Part shown: in pieces, positions 5,388 to 5,443 of the stretch | Layout: every line of letters starts with the position of its first letter | Numbering within the stretch: the stretch's first letter is position 1 | NCBI GenBank assembly: GCA_017380475.1 | Contig: JAFODX010000066.1 | Span: 1 to 5,443 of the forward strand | Direction: 5' to 3' | Origin: Clostridia bacterium | GTDB lineage: Bacteria > Bacillota > Clostridia > UBA1381 | DNA length: 5,443 nucleotides | Position numbers and translations under genes: made by a program | The notes under the pieces: model-generated | The model's input: only the letters and a program-made list of their open reading frames with translations | Databases searched by the model: none | What the model was told of the DNA's origin: nothing

Positions 5388-5443
5388 ATGTACAAGAAAA
5401 TAGGACAACTTAAAACAGAAACAAAACTAAATAACTTAGGTAA
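5388..5443 (+). CDS. Start of an unidentified protein, 3'-truncated by window end
   Basis: Eighteen codons are visible, starting MYKKIGQLKTETKLNNLG, and the frame is open to the right edge. The start is supported by GGGGGA 7 nt upstream and an extended -10 promoter about 110 nt upstream. The visible residues are polar and Lys/Asn-rich with no signal peptide or domain that I recognise, so no function is offered. The gene is divergent from the calcium ATPase gene across a 219-nt intergenic region. Confidence 0.6.
   Translation, partial: MYKKIGQLKTETKLNNLG

Overview
The window looks like a chromosomal segment of a low-GC Gram-positive anaerobe, most likely class Clostridia. The evidence is AT-rich intergenic DNA, GAGGTGA-type Shine-Dalgarno sites, a TTG start codon, a near-perfect SigA-type promoter, intrinsic hairpin terminators, and a compact tRNA array in the order Val-Asp-Phe-Gly-Cys with every 3' CCA encoded. 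Species cannot be fixed from the sequence.

Layout, left to right. (1) Positions 2-739, plus strand: the 3' part of a ferritin-like/VIT1 fusion, a predicted membrane iron or manganese transporter, cut by the window's left edge. (2) Positions 743-769: a 13-bp palindromic hairpin that serves as a shared terminator for two convergent genes. (3) Positions 771-1964, minus strand: a membrane-anchored, surface-exposed transglutaminase-like protein with an intact Cys-His-Asp triad. (4) Positions 1990-2549, minus strand: a five-gene tRNA operon with an UP-like A/T tract, a TTGACA-17-TATAAT promoter with extended -10, a short leader, tRNA-Val, -Asp, -Phe, -Gly, a terminator-like hairpin, tRNA-Cys and a final terminator. 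(5) Positions 2564-5168, minus strand: a complete P-type calcium-transporting ATPase (type II) followed by a long hairpin. (6) Positions 5169-5443: a divergent intergenic region with a plausible plus-strand promoter, a leader of about 100 nt, and the first 18 codons of an unidentified gene cut by the right edge.

The genes read as separate housekeeping units, not one pathway. Two are ion transporters (Fe/Mn-type and Ca-type), but they lie in different transcription units on opposite strands with the tRNA operon between them, so no functional link is claimed. I found no mobile element, CRISPR array, toxin-antitoxin pair or sign of a new system. The points most worth a second look are the terminator-like hairpin inside the tRNA operon, unpaired positions in tRNA-Phe and tRNA-Cys, start-codon choices, the transglutaminase gene with no visible promoter of its own, and the structured leader at the right edge.
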